A stretch of DNA of 63,426 nt, from NCBI GenBank assembly GCA_023150555.1, contig JAKLKQ010000037.1, positions 1 to 63,426 on the forward strand, in the 5' to 3' direction. Shown here piece by piece: positions 32,188 to 40,217 of the stretch. The notes below the pieces were generated by a model. That model was not told the DNA's origin, did not search any database, and worked only from the letters and a program-made list of their open reading frames with translations. Every line of letters starts with the position of its first letter. The stretch's first letter is position 1. A program made the position numbers and the translations under genes. This DNA is from Planctomycetota bacterium (GTDB taxonomy: Bacteria; Planctomycetota; SZUA-567; H5-PLA8).

Positions 32188-34039
32188 TCACGATCTCATG
32201 GACCTCGAAGAGGCTTGCGGCATCCTCAAGATGTCGCCGCCCAAGTTCCAGCTTCTGCTGGCCTCCGGCCGCATTCCCGCCTTCCGCTCGAACGGAAAAA
32301 TTGGCGTGCGACGCGAGGACGTCATTGAGGTCATGAAGGAGCGCACGCAACGCCAGGAAGCCAAGGCCCAGGCGAAATCGGTGAAGGCCGGCAAGTCCGC
32401 TGCCGGAGACTCGAAGGACGGCAAAGACAGCTCTCCAGAAAAGAGCGACAAGGATGGTACGCACGCCGGCAATGGCAAGCCGCGATTCAGCGGTTTCCGG
32501 AGCCGCATCTCCAGCGCCGGCGCGCCGGCGGTGACGCCCGTGCCAGAAAGCAGCGAGTTGCCTGCCGTTTCCGTTGAGCGCGAAGAAAAGGACGAGGTCG
32601 AGGAGACGTTGCCCGAGCCCGGTCCGCGCCCGCGCGTGGCCGCTGCGGCTTCGGAAGTGGCGTTGGAGACCAAAACGGCGCCGCGCGCCGAGATCGAACG
32701 GGCGCGCAAGGAGCCGGAACTCGAGTTCGAGTTACCCAAGAGCGAGACCAAGCCGGCCTCCGCGGCGCCGCCCGCCCGTTCAGTGCGCCGCCGCAAGCGC
32801 AAAGGCGGCATCAGCTACCTGGCCGTGGGCGCCGTGCTGGTGACGATGGGCGTCGCCTATTTCACTGTTAAAAAGGCCCAGCAAGGCCATGGTGTGGCCA
32901 GCGAGCCCACCACGCCCTCCCGGGACGGCGCGCAGAGAGGCTTGGTCGAGCGCCCTTACGAGCACTGCCGCACTGCGCCGGGCAAGGTCGAGTCCGTATC
33001 CGGCAACCGCCCGCTGGCCTTCCAGCTGACCGGCCGCATCAAGGTCGTAAGTGTCGATGAAGGCCAGGAGGTCAAGAAGGACCAGATCGTCGCCGAGTTG
33101 GACAACGACGAGTACCAGGCGTACGTGGCGTCCGCGAAGGCCGAACTCGGCGCCGCCGAGGCCCAGGCCAAGAGCCTGGAAGCCAACATCGAAGCCGAGC
33201 GCATCGGCGCAGTGTTCGACGTCGAACGCCTGCAAGCCGAATACGCCCAGATGAGCACCGGTGCGCGTAAGGAATCCGTCTTGGCCGCACAAGCTGCGGT
33301 GCAGCAGGCCAAGGCCTTGTACGACAACGCCGAGACCGAGGCCAAGCGCTACAGCGATCCGGACGGTATTCGCAAGGGCGTCTTCACCGAGAGCCAGCAG
33401 GCCAACGCCTTGAACAATGCCAAGGCCGCCAAGGCTGCGCTGGACGTCGCGCAGCAGCGCCTGAGCGAACTGGAAAACGGGTACCGCGACGAGGACAAGA
33501 AGAAGGCCCTGGCCATGCTGGAGAAGGCCAAGGCCGACGTCGTTCGCATCGAGACGACCAAACAGTCGCGTCTGGACGAAGCGAAGGCCGCGGTGGATAA
33601 CGCGCGCGCGCAGTTGAAGCTCGCCGAAGTGAACCTGGAGAAGACGGTCCTGCGCTCGCCCATCGACGGCGTCGTGGTTCGCAAATTCCGCTACGCCGGC
33701 CAAACCGTGGGCATGCTGCCGCCCGAAATCGTCGTCACCGTCGCTGACATGGAACGCCTACAGGTGGTGGCCAGCGTCGACGAGGGCGACTATCCGGATA
33801 TCTTCCCGGGCCAGGAGGTGCGCGTGACCGCCGTGGCCTTCCCCGGCAAGAACTTCGAGGGCACGGTCGAGAAGGTCGGCAAGGAAGCCGGCGAGAAGCC
33901 GTTCGAGACGGGCGAGGCGCGCGAACGCGTCGACATTAAGATCGTCGAGACCGTCGTGCGCTTCAACGGGCCGGTGCCGCTGAAACTGGGCCAGCGCGTG
34001 ACGGCCTGGTTCAAGCTCAAGGACGAGCCGGAGAAGTAG
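32180..34039 (+). CDS. HlyD-family adaptor with an N-terminal excisionase-type HTH
   Basis: This 619-residue protein joins two units rarely fused. Residues 3-50 (DLEEACGILKMSPPKFQLLL, RIPAFRSNGKIGVRREDVIE) match the excisionase/HTH_17 fold that binds DNA or protein. A long charged linker (about 55-205) leads to a transmembrane helix at about 210-230. Beyond it lies a membrane fusion protein: a lipoyl half, a long coiled-coil hairpin rich in Ala, Glu and Lys (about 290-490), the second lipoyl half ending DGVVVRKFRYAGQ and a beta-barrel. The periplasmic part should bridge the exporter to an outer-membrane channel. The HTH would face the cytoplasm. The stop overlaps the convergent GT9 gene by 23 bases. 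Confidence 0.85.
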   Translation: MADHDLMDLEEACGILKMSPPKFQLLLASGRIPAFRSNGKIGVRREDVIEVMKERTQRQEAKAQAKSVKAGKSAAGDSKDGKDSSPEKSDKDGTHAGNGKPRFSGFRSRISSAGAPAVTPVPESSELPAVSVEREEKDEVEETLPEPGPRPRVAAAASEVALETKTAPRAEIERARKEPELEFELPKSETKPASAAPPARSVRRRKRKGGISYLAVGAVLVTMGVAYFTVKKAQQGHGVASEPTTPSRDGAQRGLVERPYEHCRTAPGKVESVSGNRPLAFQLTGRIKVVSVDEGQEVKKDQIVAELDNDEYQAYVASAKAELGAAEAQAKSLEANIEAERIGAVFDVERLQAEYAQMSTGARKESVLAAQAAVQQAKALYDNAETEAKRYSDPDGIRKGVFTESQQANALNNAKAAKAALDVAQQRLSELENGYRDEDKKKALAMLEKAKADVVRIETTKQSRLDEAKAAVDNARAQLKLAEVNLEKTVLRSPIDGVVVRKFRYAGQTVGMLPPEIVVTVADMERLQVVASVDEGDYPDIFPGQEVRVTAVAFPGKNFEGTVEKVGKEAGEKPFETGEARERVDIKIVETVVRFNGPVPLKLGQRVTAWFKLKDEPEK

Positions 34040-35084
34040 AAGCCACGCCGGCAAGTTCCTTCTTTAAAATCTCCCTGTCCACGAACGGCGGCGGCGTCCA
34101 CGCATTGGGCGCCTGCGCGCAGACTTCTTCGGGCAGCGCGTGGCCCCGCTGCGTCAGCAGTGCGCCGATCTCGCGCAGCACCCTGCGCGGAGTGATCGGA
34201 ACCATGCACTTCAGATGTGCGCAGTTTGCGCCGCTGACGATGCAAGGGCTGCATTCGGGTTTCGACCAGAGGTTGGTCTGCCGCTCGTAGCCGGTCTGCG
34301 TAGGCAGCACGAACCCGCCGAAGATTGAGACGCACGGCGCATTCACGGCTGCGGCTACGTGCATCAGCCCGCCTTCCTGCACCACCATGGCGTCGCAGGC
34401 CTGGAAGAGCGCCGCGGCCTCGCGGATCGGCAGGCGGCCATAGTTCGGCAGCTTCTGGCCGTCCACCATCAAGGGTTCGTCGCCGCTGATCTGGGCCAGC
34501 CGGGCGTGCGGTGCCAGCAGGTCGGCAAGTTTTTGGTAGTTCTCAAGTCCCCATTCGCGATTGTGCGTGGGCTTGAGTTTCCCGCCGGCGCCCAACAGCA
34601 CCAGCGGGCGCGTGTCGCTGCCGCCAGCACCCGCCAGCGCCTTGCCCGCGTCCGCTTCCTGAGCGGTCAGAAAGAGGTCCGGGTGGGAACCGTCCAACGT
34701 GGGAACGTCCTTGCCGTCGTGTAATCCGGCGTCGGCCAGTTCCTGCCAGAGTCTGCGCCACTGGATCGCCACGACGTGTTCGTGGCCAGTCAATTCTTCC
34801 CGGTGGTAGCCGGCCTTGACCGTGCATCCCGTGCGCATCAGGTGCCAGCCGCGGTTCTCGTCGATGTTCGGATTGTGCTCGAACAGCACGGGAAATCGGC
34901 TGGCTACTCCCACGCGCCACTGGGGCCGGGCCTTCTTCAGGCCGCGCGCGAGGGCGCTTACCATCAAACAATCGCCCAAAGCGCCGCGATGCCGCAGGAA
35001 GGTGACGGTGACGCCGCCGGAAAGGCGTCGAACGAGCCAGCCGGGGAGTTCCCGGACGAGAGTGAGCGCGTCGGTGTAGAACAT
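34017..35084 (-). CDS. Glycosyltransferase family 9 (heptosyltransferase-like)
   Basis: This 355-residue GT-B enzyme opens with VTFLRHRGALGDCLMVSAL, the usual GT9 start, and has VLLGAGGKLKPTHNREWGLE in the donor half, ISGDEP, then VQEGGLMHVAAAVNAPCVSIFG near residue 240. GT9 proteins add heptose or other sugars to lipopolysaccharide cores. The cysteine-rich CSPCIVSGANCAHLKCM segment near residue 285 is common in GT9 members. Nearby sulfotransferases, kinase and methyltransferase suggest a shared surface glycan. The donor sugar is unknown. Confidence 0.87.
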   Translation of the reverse strand: MFYTDALTLVRELPGWLVRRLSGGVTVTFLRHRGALGDCLMVSALARGLKKARPQWRVGVASRFPVLFEHNPNIDENRGWHLMRTGCTVKAGYHREELTGHEHVVAIQWRRLWQELADAGLHDGKDVPTLDGSHPDLFLTAQEADAGKALAGAGGSDTRPLVLLGAGGKLKPTHNREWGLENYQKLADLLAPHARLAQISGDEPLMVDGQKLPNYGRLPIREAAALFQACDAMVVQEGGLMHVAAAVNAPCVSIFGGFVLPTQTGYERQTNLWSKPECSPCIVSGANCAHLKCMVPITPRRVLREIGALLTQRGHALPEEVCAQAPNAWTPPPFVDREILKKELAGVASTSPARP

Positions 35085-35189
35085 GGCGCTAGGTATCCTA
35101 CGCCCTACGCCAAGGGTGGAAAGGGCGGAAGGCGGTCAGGCGATGACCTTGATGCTGTGGATGCCGGCGCAACGGAGGTGCCGCAAGAA

Positions 35190-36044
35190 TCAACCCTGCC
35201 AATCCCACCGTTCGCCGAGCCACTCCCACAACCGCTCGTTGTGCGGGCGAAAATAGGCACGCAGGCGTTCCGTGGTCTTGGCGTCCATCGATTCGGAATA
35301 GCCGCCGACGTTTTCCGGTTTGTGTTCGAAATCTTCCCAGTTTCGGAGTTCGAGGAACTCCAATACGCGCTTCATCACCGCATCGGGCGTTCGCAGGTAA
35401 GCTTCGGCTTGAAGGATGAGAAGCTGCCGACGTGGAAAATGCCGCGTCCAGGCCGCCAATTGGTCTACGTACACGCCGCGGGCCATGTACGAATGGCTGC
35501 GGTAGGCAGCGCTGCAGTAGGGGTCGCCACCGCTGGCGTCAGCCTTCGCCTTCGCGAGGCGTTCTTCTTCCGCATCCAATGCGGCTTCGAAGGGGAGGTC
35601 TTCCGCTCCGATGCGGTGCATGTGCTTGTAATGGCTGAAGGCGCGCGCACCGGGTTCGCGCAGCAAGGCAATGAGCTTAATGCCAGGGAGCCGCTCATGA
35701 ACGCGCTCGGGCGCCTGCGGATGAAAAAGGTAATAGGTGGACGCGTCGCAGGTGTGGAAAGCCCTGCCCGTAGCGCGCCTCCAGAGCTTCGCCGTCCAGG
35801 CCGGGTAGTGCGCGCGATACCAAGCGGCGCTTCGGTCGTAGCGGTAGCTGAAGTAGTTGGGTTCCTTCTTTCGAGGATGAAGGATGTCGGGATGCTGCAT
35901 CAGTGAGGCAAAGAAGGTGGTGGTGCCGCACTTCTGCCCGCCGATGATCATGAAATCAGGGTAGACGCCGATGCCGGATAACCACTTGAACCTGTACCAG
36001 ATTTTTTGCGGCAGGGACTTGGGCGGCTGTTTGAAGGCGTCCAT
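35190..36044 (-). CDS. Sulfotransferase (PAPS-dependent), copy 1
   Basis: This 284-residue protein has the phosphosulfate-binding loop IIGGQKCGTTTFFASL near residue 32, a second PAPS segment LIALLREPGARAFSHY near 118 and the substrate-side RKKEPNYFSYRYD. These belong to the carbohydrate-type sulfotransferase fold, which moves sulfate from PAPS onto sugar hydroxyls. The C-terminal FRPHNERLWEWLGERWDW repeats almost exactly in the paralogue upstream on the strand. ATG 36044 is chosen; upstream sequence has no homology. The acceptor is unknown, but the GT9 gene just downstream points to a surface glycan. Confidence 0.88.
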   Translation of the reverse strand: MDAFKQPPKSLPQKIWYRFKWLSGIGVYPDFMIIGGQKCGTTTFFASLMQHPDILHPRKKEPNYFSYRYDRSAAWYRAHYPAWTAKLWRRATGRAFHTCDASTYYLFHPQAPERVHERLPGIKLIALLREPGARAFSHYKHMHRIGAEDLPFEAALDAEEERLAKAKADASGGDPYCSAAYRSHSYMARGVYVDQLAAWTRHFPRRQLLILQAEAYLRTPDAVMKRVLEFLELRNWEDFEHKPENVGGYSESMDAKTTERLRAYFRPHNERLWEWLGERWDWQG

Positions 36045-36097
36045 GAAGCTCAGTCCCCTGACGGCGTTGTGAATCGGCGGCGGAACTGGCCTGCGGT

Positions 36098-36949
36098 CTA
36101 TTCCCAATCCCACCGTTCGCCCAGCCACGTCCACAGCCGTTCGTTGTGCGGCTTGAAATAGGTGCGCAATTCCTCGCGGATGGCGCTGCCCATGGGTTCC
36201 TTGTACCCGCCTACGTTCTCCGGCTTATGCACGAACCCGTTCCAGCGCGGGAGGCCCAGGAAATCGAGGACGCGGTCGGTGACCGCCTGGGGGTCGCGCT
36301 TTAAAGCCTCCGTTTGCAACACTAGGAGCCGCTCACGCGGAAACTCTTTCGTCCATTCCATGAGCTGGTCGACGTAGATTCCGCGCGCTTTGTAGGAGAG
36401 GAACCGGAAGCTGTCGGAGTTGAAGCCGTCCTCTGAAAGCATCTTTTCGCGCTCTCCGGACAGGCGTTCTTCCTCCTTTGCGATGGCGTCTTCGAATTTC
36501 AGTGTCTCGCGATTGATCCGTATCATGTGCTGGTAGTGGCTGTAGGCGCGCTCAACGGGTTCGCGCAACAGCGCGATCAGCTTTACGTCGGGCAACTGCG
36601 ACCGCACGCGTTGCGGCGCGAGTGGGTGAAAAAGGTAATAGGGCGAGGCTTCGAAGGTGACGAACCGCTTGCCCATCAGTTTGCGGGCTGCCTTGACGGG
36701 GTACGACGGAAAATTGGCCCGATACCACGCCGCGCGGCGGTTAAAACGGTGCGTGAAATACATCGGTTCCTTTTTTCGCGGCCGAAATATGTCCGGATGT
36801 TGGATCAAGGTGCCGAAGAGCGTTGTGGAACCACATTTCTGACCACCCAGAATCAGGAAATCAGGTTTGACTCCGATTCCGGTTATTCGCTTCACACGAT
36901 AACAGACTTGCTCGAACCAGGTCTGTTCCTCTTCCTTCAATACCAGCAT
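36098..36949 (-). CDS. Sulfotransferase (PAPS-dependent), copy 2
   Basis: This 283-residue protein parallels its neighbour over its whole length: LILGGQKCGSTTLFGTLIQ near residue 31, KLIALLREPVERAYSHYQHM near 122, HKPENVGGYKEP near 245 and the ending ERLWTWLGERWDW. The two are separated by 53 bases and arose by tandem duplication, with enough change to imply distinct acceptors or positions on one glycan. The start at 36949 lines up with the start of homology. It is divergent from the phosphodiesterase-like gene at 37131. Confidence 0.88.
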   Translation of the reverse strand: MLVLKEEEQTWFEQVCYRVKRITGIGVKPDFLILGGQKCGSTTLFGTLIQHPDIFRPRKKEPMYFTHRFNRRAAWYRANFPSYPVKAARKLMGKRFVTFEASPYYLFHPLAPQRVRSQLPDVKLIALLREPVERAYSHYQHMIRINRETLKFEDAIAKEEERLSGEREKMLSEDGFNSDSFRFLSYKARGIYVDQLMEWTKEFPRERLLVLQTEALKRDPQAVTDRVLDFLGLPRWNGFVHKPENVGGYKEPMGSAIREELRTYFKPHNERLWTWLGERWDWE

Positions 36950-37130
36950 TGGGCTATCCCGGAAGTTGTGCGGCTGTGCGGCTTTGGTGAAATCCGTGCA
37001 TATTGTACACGGCCAGACTTCCCTGCAAGAGGCTTTCACTTCCCTGACGTCGCGGCGCTCTTTACTTTTCTCCGCGCGGGATTGCCCTAAGGTGTTCGCT
37101 ACGGACTTCATTTCCCGACGCGAGGCCGCC

Positions 37131-38546
37131 ATGCCTGGACCCAGACTTGCCGTCTTCGGACTCGACTGCGCCGAACCTACACTGGTCTTCGAGCGCTTTC
37201 GCGAAGAGCTTCCCACGCTGCGCGGCCTGATGGACAGCGGCTGGTGGGGCTGCTTGCGCAGCTGCGATCCGCCCATCACCTGCCCGGCGTGGATGGTGAT
37301 GGTCACCGGGCGCACGCCCGGCGAACTGGGGATCTATGGATTCCGCAACCGCACCGATCGTACCTATGCGGGCCTGGGCCTGGCGACGAGCAAGTGGATC
37401 AAGACCGACACCGTCTGGGACGTCCTGGGTCGCGCGGGCAAGCGCACCGTCAGCTTTGCCGTGCCGCTGACCTATCCGCCCAAGCCTGTGAACGGCTGCC
37501 AGATCTCGTGCTGGCTGACGCCGGGCCCGGAGAGCGCCTTCGCGTATCCGCCGGAGTTGAAGGACGAGATCACGCGCGCCTGCGGTCCGTACATCCCCGA
37601 CTTTAAGTTTCGCATCGAAGACAAGGACGAGTTTTACCGCGAGTTGCAGAAGGCCACCGAGAACCATACCGCGTACGCCGAGTGGCTGCTGAAGAACCGG
37701 CCCTGGGACTTTTTCATGTCGGTCGAGATGGGCACCGACCGCATTCACCATGGCCTGTGGAAGGAGTTCGACGCCTCGCATCCGCGCCACGAGAAAGGCA
37801 ATCCGCACCAGGGCAAGATGCTGTCGTACTACAAGCAGATCGACACGAACCTGAAGCGCTTGCTCGCGCACGTTCCCGACGACGCCTGGGTCGCCGTCGT
37901 CAGCGACCACGGCATCAAGAGCATGGCCGGCGGCATTGTCTTCAACGAATGGCTGATCCGCGAGGGTTATCTGACCCTCAAGAAGCGTCCCGAGAAGGAC
38001 ACGCCCATCGGCAAGTGCGAGATCGACTGGGCGAAGACGAAGGCCTGGGGCGACGGCGGCTATTACGGGCGCCTGTTCCTGAACGTGCGCGGCCGCGAGC
38101 CTCAGGGCGTCGTCGCCCCCGCGGACGCCGACGCGCTGCGCCGCGAACTGAGCGCCAAACTGGAGGCGCTACCCGATGAATCCGGCCGCCCGTTGGGCAC
38201 GCGCGTATTGTGGCCGGAGAAGATCTATCCGCGCGTCGAAGGCATCGCGCCCGACCTGATCGTCTACTTCGGCGACCTGTCCTGGCGCAGCATGGGCTAC
38301 GTCGGCGGGCCCGGCGCCGCGAAGATCTACACCTACGAGAACGATACCGGCCCCGACGACGCGAACCACGCGCCCGACGGCATCTTCATCCTCTCCACGA
38401 AGGCGCGCATCGCTTCAGGCACGAGAGGCGCCGGCGAGATGCAGGGCTTGAAGATCCACGACTGCGCGCAGACGTTCTTGAAATTGATGAAGGTGCCGCC
38501 GTCCGAGATGGTGGGCGGCGTGCCGTTCGCCTTCACGCCTGACTAG
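37131..38546 (+). CDS. Alkaline-phosphatase-superfamily phosphodiesterase/nucleotide pyrophosphatase
   Basis: This 471-residue enzyme has the metal sites of the superfamily: FGLDCAEP near residue 9, the Thr nucleophile in PPITCPAWMVMVTGR near 48, EMGTDRIHHGLW near 203 and VVSDHGIKSM near 260. These hold two zinc ions. Members hydrolyse phosphodiesters, pyrophosphates or move phospho-groups on lipids and glycans. No signal peptide is seen, so it may be cytoplasmic. GAGG precedes ATG 37131. Its 3' end overlaps the kinase-like gene by 14 bases on the opposite strand. Substrate unknown. Confidence 0.86.
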   Translation: MPGPRLAVFGLDCAEPTLVFERFREELPTLRGLMDSGWWGCLRSCDPPITCPAWMVMVTGRTPGELGIYGFRNRTDRTYAGLGLATSKWIKTDTVWDVLGRAGKRTVSFAVPLTYPPKPVNGCQISCWLTPGPESAFAYPPELKDEITRACGPYIPDFKFRIEDKDEFYRELQKATENHTAYAEWLLKNRPWDFFMSVEMGTDRIHHGLWKEFDASHPRHEKGNPHQGKMLSYYKQIDTNLKRLLAHVPDDAWVAVVSDHGIKSMAGGIVFNEWLIREGYLTLKKRPEKDTPIGKCEIDWAKTKAWGDGGYYGRLFLNVRGREPQGVVAPADADALRRELSAKLEALPDESGRPLGTRVLWPEKIYPRVEGIAPDLIVYFGDLSWRSMGYVGGPGAAKIYTYENDTGPDDANHAPDGIFILSTKARIASGTRGAGEMQGLKIHDCAQTFLKLMKVPPSEMVGGVPFAFTPD

Positions 38547-39405
38547 CGGTCGCTTGCGCGGCTTGGAGGATCTCCGGCGTGTTGGCGTGCTCCAACCGTC
38601 CGCCGTCGGAGAGATCCCGCGCGAAGGCCAGCCAGCCCTCCAGCTTCGCGCGTTGCGCTTCGCTGGTTTCCTTACCCAGCCAGTATGCGCGGACTGCGGC
38701 CTCGTCGAGCGGGTCCTTTGGGCGCTCCCACGGCTCGAACTTCCCCGAGAGCAGGCAGAAGAGCAGTCGGCGCGCGTACCCGCGGTCGCGGTCTCGGCGG
38801 TTCTTGAAGTGCGTGGTGAATCGAAGGTCGATTACCACTGCGCGGCCGCTCTTCTTCTCCAGCAGCACGTTGCGGGGGCTGGGATCGCCGTGGCGCAGGC
38901 CGCGCGCATGGAGTGCCGCCAGGGCCAGCAGGATCTCGATCCAGACTGTCTGAAGGCGTTCGGGCCCGCCGGCGCGGAAGGCCGGATCGGCGAAGGCCTG
39001 TTCCAGCGTTGGGCCTTCGATGAACGGCATTACGGTATAGAACAGTCGCACGGTGCCACGCTGCGGGTCCGGGTGAGGCACGCGGAGCGCGCCCGTCGCG
39101 CGCAGCGCGATCAGGTTCGGATGAGCGGGGGCCCACCAGCGCAGCAGCTTGTGGCGGACCAGTTTGCCGAAAGCAGTATCGTTTCGCCAGCGATCCAGCG
39201 CGGCGATGGTGGTGACGCGCACGGCCAGTGCTTCGCCGTCCGGTCCTCTGGCGCGAAAGACCCACGCGTTCTGGCCCTGGCTCAGCGGCGTGAGGTCGCG
39301 GTAGCCCAGCGCCTCCAGGTGCGGCCGCAGGTCCGGCAGGGCCTCCGCAGGCGCCGAAGGCGATGCTGGCGCGGGGCCGGCGGGGTCTCCCGTCGCCGCG
39401 TTCAT
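38533..39405 (-). CDS. Atypical protein-kinase-fold enzyme (WaaP/Kdo kinase-like)
   Basis: This 290-residue protein follows the kinase fold but with changed key residues. The glycine loop reads LSQGQNAWVFRA; the usual lysine strand reads ALAVRVTT with Arg in place of Lys; the catalytic loop is LRHGDPSPRNVLLE, keeping Asp and Asn; and DFG is replaced by IDLR. These changes fit the sugar-kinase branch (WaaP, Kdo kinase) or RIO-like kinases better than Ser/Thr kinases, though a pseudokinase is possible. The neighbours are glycan-modifying genes, which favours lipopolysaccharide phosphorylation. It follows the methyltransferase gene by seven bases. Confidence 0.75.
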   Translation of the reverse strand: MNAATGDPAGPAPASPSAPAEALPDLRPHLEALGYRDLTPLSQGQNAWVFRARGPDGEALAVRVTTIAALDRWRNDTAFGKLVRHKLLRWWAPAHPNLIALRATGALRVPHPDPQRGTVRLFYTVMPFIEGPTLEQAFADPAFRAGGPERLQTVWIEILLALAALHARGLRHGDPSPRNVLLEKKSGRAVVIDLRFTTHFKNRRDRDRGYARRLLFCLLSGKFEPWERPKDPLDEAAVRAYWLGKETSEAQRAKLEGWLAFARDLSDGGRLEHANTPEILQAAQATASQA

Positions 39406-39412
39406 GATTCGG

Positions 39413-40132
39413 CTATTCCGCGTCCCGGCGCTGGCCTACCAGGAACAGCTCGCGGCTGAAGAGCACCGGGAACAGGGACATGAGGATGGAATGTTTCCGC
39501 GGGAAGCAGCCTTTGATGGTCCAGCCGCAGCGGTCCATCAGCGCTAGGGCTTCGCTTGGGGTCATGAAGTTGCGGTGGCTGGGGCTCAGCGCGGGGAACT
39601 TGCCGCGCAGCATGCGCAGCCGGTTGCGGATTGAGACGATGTTGGGGATCGTGAGCATCAGGTAGCCGCCGGGCGACACTTTGTCGCGGAGGTTCTTAAG
39701 GAACTCGTCGGGCCGGACGATGTGATGCAGCACCTTGGCTCCGACGATGGCCTGGAACTTCACGCCGAAATCCGGCAGGCCCTCGTTGAGGTTGCAGCGC
39801 TTCATGCGCTCGGGCGGTGCCTTGAGCTGGTCCAGCGCGACCTGCGCGGCGTCGCAAGCGTACATCTCGTACTTCCTCTCCTGCAGCGCATGGAAGAGGT
39901 GCCCTGGCCCGGGTCCCATCTCCAGCACCTTCGCGCCGGCGGGCACGAAGCGCGGGATCTCCTCCAGCATGCGGACGTGCATGCTACGGAGGTCCTCCGG
40001 CATCGTCTGGTTGTTCCAGTAGGCGTCGTAGTCGTCGACGCCGTAGGTGTGGTAGTTGGCGTGCCGGTGCTCGGGCCAGCGCGTCTGCGGTGCGGGCGCG
40101 GGCTCGGACGAAGGCGACGGAGAATCGGCCAT
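39413..40132 (-). CDS. SAM-dependent methyltransferase
   Basis: This 239-residue protein has motif I VLEMGPGPGHLFHAL near residue 69, MYACDAAQVALDQL near residue 91, VGAKVLHHIVRPDEFL near 130 and SPGGYLMLTIPN near 150. This is the Methyltransf_11 or _23 layout, common for sugar or lipid methylation in polysaccharide loci. The first 25 residues are Pro/Ser-rich. It lies seven bases before the kinase-like gene on the same strand, so both may modify the same molecule. Confidence 0.85.
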   Translation of the reverse strand: MADSPSPSSEPAPAPQTRWPEHRHANYHTYGVDDYDAYWNNQTMPEDLRSMHVRMLEEIPRFVPAGAKVLEMGPGPGHLFHALQERKYEMYACDAAQVALDQLKAPPERMKRCNLNEGLPDFGVKFQAIVGAKVLHHIVRPDEFLKNLRDKVSPGGYLMLTIPNIVSIRNRLRMLRGKFPALSPSHRNFMTPSEALALMDRCGWTIKGCFPRKHSILMSLFPVLFSRELFLVGQRRDAE

Positions 40133-40217
40133 GCATGCCTCGGGGAGAGCGGCGCAAAAAGACTATTAACGCGCAGTTCGTGCGGCCTGTCAAGGCGGGC
40201 GTGGGGCGTCTTTTCCA

